Part shown: positions 61,149 through 64,000 of the stretch, one piece after another | Layout of the letters: every line of letters starts with the position of its first letter | Position numbering within the stretch: the stretch's first letter is position 1 | Assembly: GCF_015222005.1 (NCBI RefSeq) | Contig: NZ_JADFFL010000002.1 | Span: forward strand, 496,001 to 560,000 | Direction: 5' to 3' | DNA from: Mucilaginibacter myungsuensis | GTDB taxonomy: Bacteria > Bacteroidota > Bacteroidia > Sphingobacteriales > Sphingobacteriaceae | Length of the DNA: 64,000 nt | Notes under the pieces: model-generated | What the model was told of the DNA's origin: nothing | What the model saw: the letters and a program-made list of their open reading frames with translations, nothing else | Database searches by the model: none | Translations under genes and position numbers: made by a program

Positions 61149-62087
61149 TTACTGAAAAGCTTGTTTAACTTTTTCAACCAGCTTGCTCTCTACCATATTA
61201 CGGCAAAGCAATACCATGTTTTTGATCGCCTCGGGTGGTGATATACCATGGCCCACAACAACCGGCGCGTTAACACCTAAAATAGGGCTGCCACCGTAGG
61301 CTTCGTAATTAAAACGGTCAAAGAATTCGTCCTTCATGCCCTTTTTCAAGGTAACTACATAGAATGATTCGGCCAGTTTCAGGATCACGTTACCGGTAAA
61401 GCCATCGCAAACAAAAACGTCGGCGCTATCGCCAAAAAGATCCCGCCCTTCTACGTTACCCACAAAGTTGAATTTGTCGGTAGCCTTCATCAACGGATAA
61501 GTAGCTAAGCTTGTAATGTTACCTTTTTCTTCTTCTTCGCCAATGTTCATCAGGCCAACCTTAGGGTTATCGATATTGTATATCGATTCGGCCATTAAAC
61601 TGCCCAGCACGCCGAACTGTAATAATACTTCGGGTTTGCAATCGGCATTGGCACCTACATCTAACAAAATACCCAAACCGCCTTTCAGTTTGGGTACAAT
61701 TGCGGTCATGCAGGGGCGCATAACACCCGGAATGGTCTTAACGCTGAACATCGACCCGACAAGCATAGCACCGGTATTACCTGCCGACGAAAAAGCATCG
61801 ATATTACCTTCTTTTAAAAGGTTAAAACCAACACTGATGCTCGAATCAGGTTTTTGTACGATAGCTTTGGTAGGGTGTTCACCCATACCGATCACCTCGG
61901 TCGTGTGTATGAAATCGAAATTATCGGCACTAAAGTCGTTCTCTTGAAGAATACTTAAAGCAGCAGGCTTATCTCCTATCAGGACAAGTTTGTGCTCGGG
62001 GGCCAGGATCTTAAAGGCTGCAATAGCCCCTAAAACGGTCGCCTTGGGAGCATAGTCGCCGCCCATAATATCTAAGCCTATCCTCAT
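61149..62087 (-). CDS. plsX: Phosphate acyltransferase PlsX
   Basis: 312 residues. It makes acyl-phosphate from acyl-ACP for phospholipid synthesis. RIGLDIMGGDYAPKATVLG is the family start. SAGNTGAMLVGS, LLDVGANADCKPEVLLQFG and VCDGFTGNVILKLAE are diagnostic. It stands between rpmF and fabH, the widespread rpmF-plsX-fabH order. Confidence 0.95.
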   Translation of the reverse strand: MRIGLDIMGGDYAPKATVLGAIAAFKILAPEHKLVLIGDKPAALSILQENDFSADNFDFIHTTEVIGMGEHPTKAIVQKPDSSISVGFNLLKEGNIDAFSSAGNTGAMLVGSMFSVKTIPGVMRPCMTAIVPKLKGGLGILLDVGANADCKPEVLLQFGVLGSLMAESIYNIDNPKVGLMNIGEEEEKGNITSLATYPLMKATDKFNFVGNVEGRDLFGDSADVFVCDGFTGNVILKLAESFYVVTLKKGMKDEFFDRFNYEAYGGSPILGVNAPVVVGHGISPPEAIKNMVLLCRNMVESKLVEKVKQAFQ

Positions 62088-62101
62088 ACAAGAAATTAAA
62101 C

Positions 62102-62293
62102 TTAGGCTACTGCTGCTTTCTCGATCAATAATTTGCCGTTGTAGTAAACGTTACCATCAACAGTATAAGCGCGGTGTGGCAAATGGATAGCGCCTGTTGT
62201 TTGGCAAGTAGTTAATGATGGGGCCTCAGCTTTGTAGTGTGTACGACGCTTCGCGGTCCTTGATTTGGAAAATTTCCTTTTTGGATGTGGCAT
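62102..62293 (-). CDS. rpmF: 50S ribosomal protein L32
   Basis: 63 residues. MPHPKRKFSKSRTAKRRTHY is the conserved basic N-terminus of L32. Only one cysteine is present (TTCQTTG), so the zinc-ribbon cysteines of the other L32 form are missing; this is the usual Cys-minus type. It lies 20 bp after the DUF177 gene and 14 bp before plsX. Confidence 0.95.
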   Translation of the reverse strand: MPHPKRKFSKSRTAKRRTHYKAEAPSLTTCQTTGAIHLPHRAYTVDGNVYYNGKLLIEKAAVA

Positions 62294-62313
62294 AATTTCT
62301 CGGTATTATTATT

Positions 62314-62838
62314 CTATTTAATGTTTTTGAGCGCATCCCAACGCGGGTCGGCCTGCGGCTCATCTTTTTCTTCACCTGCCGATAGTTTGTTTAATCTATC
62401 CAGCATTTCCTGATCACACTTGGAGTCTTCACCCCCGTCTTCGCAGTAGGCCACAAAAGGCACTGCCACGTTAACATATTCGTATATCAACCCGGCCAGA
62501 TCAACCTCGTGGTCGGCCTTGCCAAGGTGCATTACTTCATCATCTTCGTCAACAGGCTCTTCGCTAAATTTGAAGATCTGTTGCTCCTGTATATCCACCG
62601 GGTAAGCAAACTCGGACAGGCACCTGTCGCAAGCTACATCAATTTTGCCGCTAATGTCAAAGTCAATGATCAGCATAGTTTCCTGCTTATCCAAAACAAC
62701 TTTACACACCAGGTCGGCTCTTTTGACCAATGAATATTCGAACTCATTAAAAAAATCATCCTTTATCACATAGTCAAACTCGTGCTTACCCAGTTTTAAA
62801 CCGGTAAAAGGAATGGCGTATGTTCGTAAAGCTTTCAA
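62314..62838 (-). CDS. DUF177 (YceD) family protein
   Basis: 174 residues from a TTG at 62838. The YceD family regularly precedes rpmF and is linked to 23S rRNA accumulation. The family start KALRTYAIPFTGLKLGKHEF begins at this TTG; longer in-frame starts would add about 60 unconserved residues, and the promoter at 62857-62886 lies inside that extension. CDRCLSEFAYPV is the conserved Cys pair block, with YCEDGGEDSKC further on and an acidic tail ending DPRWDALKNIK. Confidence 0.9.
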   Translation of the reverse strand: MKALRTYAIPFTGLKLGKHEFDYVIKDDFFNEFEYSLVKRADLVCKVVLDKQETMLIIDFDISGKIDVACDRCLSEFAYPVDIQEQQIFKFSEEPVDEDDEVMHLGKADHEVDLAGLIYEYVNVAVPFVAYCEDGGEDSKCDQEMLDRLNKLSAGEEKDEPQADPRWDALKNIK

Positions 62839-62856
62839 TGAGCAACAATTAGCCCG

Positions 62857-62886
62857 CAAATGTAAGGAAAATAAATATATCCCAAA
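62857..62886 (-). promoter_or_regulatory. Promoter of the DUF177-rpmF-plsX-fabH operon
   Basis: On the minus strand TTTG (62883-62886), an 18-nt spacer and TACATTTG (62857-62864) match the Bacteroidota consensus. Transcription would start about 62850, a dozen bases before the TTG start codon. Confidence 0.65.
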
Positions 62887-63018
62887 AGTGTTTTTTAGGA
62901 TCAAAATGTGAATAAGGTTTGGAAGTGTGGAAAACGTGGGGCGAATAATCAAGAAAAAGCGAAACCTATCAATATCAGTTACGTACAAAACATCATTAAG
63001 CAATTTAAACTTTATCAC

Positions 63019-64000
63019 ATGAAAAAATCCTAGCGGTCTTCTTGATCACAATTATCATTTTTGGCGGTTGCCGCAAAAATGAGTCCCTAAAGTCTGATAT
63101 CAGCACATCGGTCGTTAAGCCAACACCCATTATTTCGTTGGGGAAAACTGTAATAGCGGATGCGCAAATATCAAACTGGCTAACTAGAAACCCATTCGGC
63201 AAGGAATTTAAACTTGATTGGGATAAAGCTAAACAAAGTTATGAATGGGGTCGGGATCGTAAAAGTTCCTGTATTATCTATAGCAGGTTATCAAGAAAAA
63301 TTACAAGTCCAAAGTTTGAGAACCAATACCACAAGCGCTACACCAGGCATCGATCCCAAACACCCTCCCGTATTATATTTTTTTAAGCTGTTGAATAAAC
63401 CCGACAGTACAAGAGCTTTGTTGTTGAACTTTTTACCGGATGACCCGTTAAAGGAAAATAGTGATACGGTTTGGACCGGACGACTGATCGATTGGAGTAT
63501 GCAGTCCGACACGGCAACTTGCCAGTTTTTGACGAAAAGCCGTGTTACCTTGATCGATCGTTTTATCATTGGAAAAGGTGATCAGCATAGTAATGTATCG
63601 GGGTTAAAGACCACCAGTGTTTGGACGTGGTTAGAAAATGCTTTTGTAAGTGTTGCTAACGCTATAATAACAGTTATTAATGCAGTAGGTTATTTCTTAA
63701 ATGTGCCTGGTGATTATAGCGGAACAATCGATGCTCCTCCGATCCCTAATTGGTGTCAATTTTTGGAATTAATTGGTGTGCTGAAGGAGGGTCTGGCAGT
63801 GGTGGCGGCGGCGGTTTTTCAAATTTAAATTTTGTTGCGTCTTTATACGCCAGTTATGTACCAGGTTATAATGGTTACAATGGAGGCAGCTGGGATCCGT
63901 ATCCCCTCGAAAACCCTTGTGGAGGGCAACAAAATGTTGCGTCAAATAAGTTAAGGACACAACAAGTGCCGGGCGGCAACGCTCCTTGCGATCCAAATGT
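63019..64000 (+). pseudogene. Secreted lipoprotein gene with three frame breaks (3' end missing)
   Basis: From the ATG at 63019 the frame stops at once (MKKS, stop). If one A is added to the A6 run at 63022-63027, it reads MKKILAVFLITIIIFGGCRK, an ideal lipoprotein signal with lipobox FGGC. Removing one G from GGGG at 63247-63250 joins QSYEWVGIVKVPVLSIAGYQ. Adding one T to the T5 run at 63760-63764 joins NWCQFFGINWCAEGGSGSGG, which stays open to base 64000. The reconstructed protein exceeds 320 residues, with a Gly-rich and a Cys-containing C-terminal part; the family is unknown. It is either a decayed gene or a locus with homopolymer sequence errors. Confidence 0.7.

Noticed and set aside
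1..64000. Search for CRISPR arrays, tRNA/rRNA genes, integrases, transposases, toxin-antitoxin or phage-defence genes
   Set aside because: No regularly spaced repeats, cloverleaf sequences, or proteins of these families were found by eye; no gap is large enough for an rRNA operon.

Overview
The window looks like a chromosomal segment of a Bacteroidota species of the family Sphingobacteriaceae, most likely Mucilaginibacter or a close Pedobacter relative. Reasons: promoters of the TTTG-N19-21-TAnnTTTG type, few Shine-Dalgarno sites, a gliding-motility/type IX C-terminal domain, several Bacteroidota-typical families (DUF2480, DUF3108, DUF3109, DUF4349, a short LptC lipoprotein, a carboxypeptidase-regulatory-like TonB receptor) and the gene orders seen. 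Species is inference. I found no rRNA, tRNA, CRISPR array, prophage or intact insertion sequence; nearly all of it is core metabolism and cell envelope.

Layout. 1-5.5 kb: the end of an M56/TonB antirepressor gene, a 2-oxoglutarate oxygenase, and pdhC-pdhA (minus strand). 6-8 kb: NlpC/P60 hydrolase, CapA-like lipoprotein and a small membrane protein. 8.2-12 kb: a two-gene iron uptake operon (TonB-dependent receptor plus PepSY membrane protein). 12.3-21 kb: a long minus-strand stretch with DUF2480-DUF3108-DUF3109, a PpiD-like chaperone, LptC, an outer membrane protein, coaX, purQ and a polytopic membrane protein. 21-24.4 kb: a local family of three secreted CBM9-like paralogues and an orphan secreted protein. 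24.4-28.4 kb: glycosyltransferase, porin-like barrel, LpxH-like phosphoesterase, a 34-residue membrane peptide gene and a DinB protein. 28.5-31.1 kb: two tandem IPT/NHL lipoproteins. 31-45.6 kb: mixed housekeeping genes, a 1199-residue type IX secreted protein with an internal 750-bp duplication, GH20 hexosaminidase, Dtd and RsgA. 45.7-51.3 kb: the threonine operon thrA-thrB-thrC. 51.3-56.9 kb: amidohydrolase, rlmN, a lipoprotein, M28 peptidase and rpiB. 57-62.9 kb: tatC, accC, accB, fabH, plsX, rpmF and a DUF177 gene, a fatty-acid/ribosome cluster. 63-64 kb: a broken lipoprotein gene running off the edge.

The strongest find is upstream of thrA: a 21-codon reading frame with 11 Thr/Ile codons, an 8-nt antiterminator candidate at its end and a 15-bp terminator hairpin with a T tract. 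This is a complete thrL-like attenuator, architecturally equivalent to the enterobacterial one. The same operon is crowded with short dispersed palindromic repeats of at least four families. One repeat copy is translated as part of the ThrB N-terminus and another supplies the thrB stop codon. Further leads are a pair of inverted 100-bp repeats, a pair of inverted ~127-bp repeats, several perfect palindromes at gene borders, and the last gene, whose three frame breaks all lie in homopolymers.
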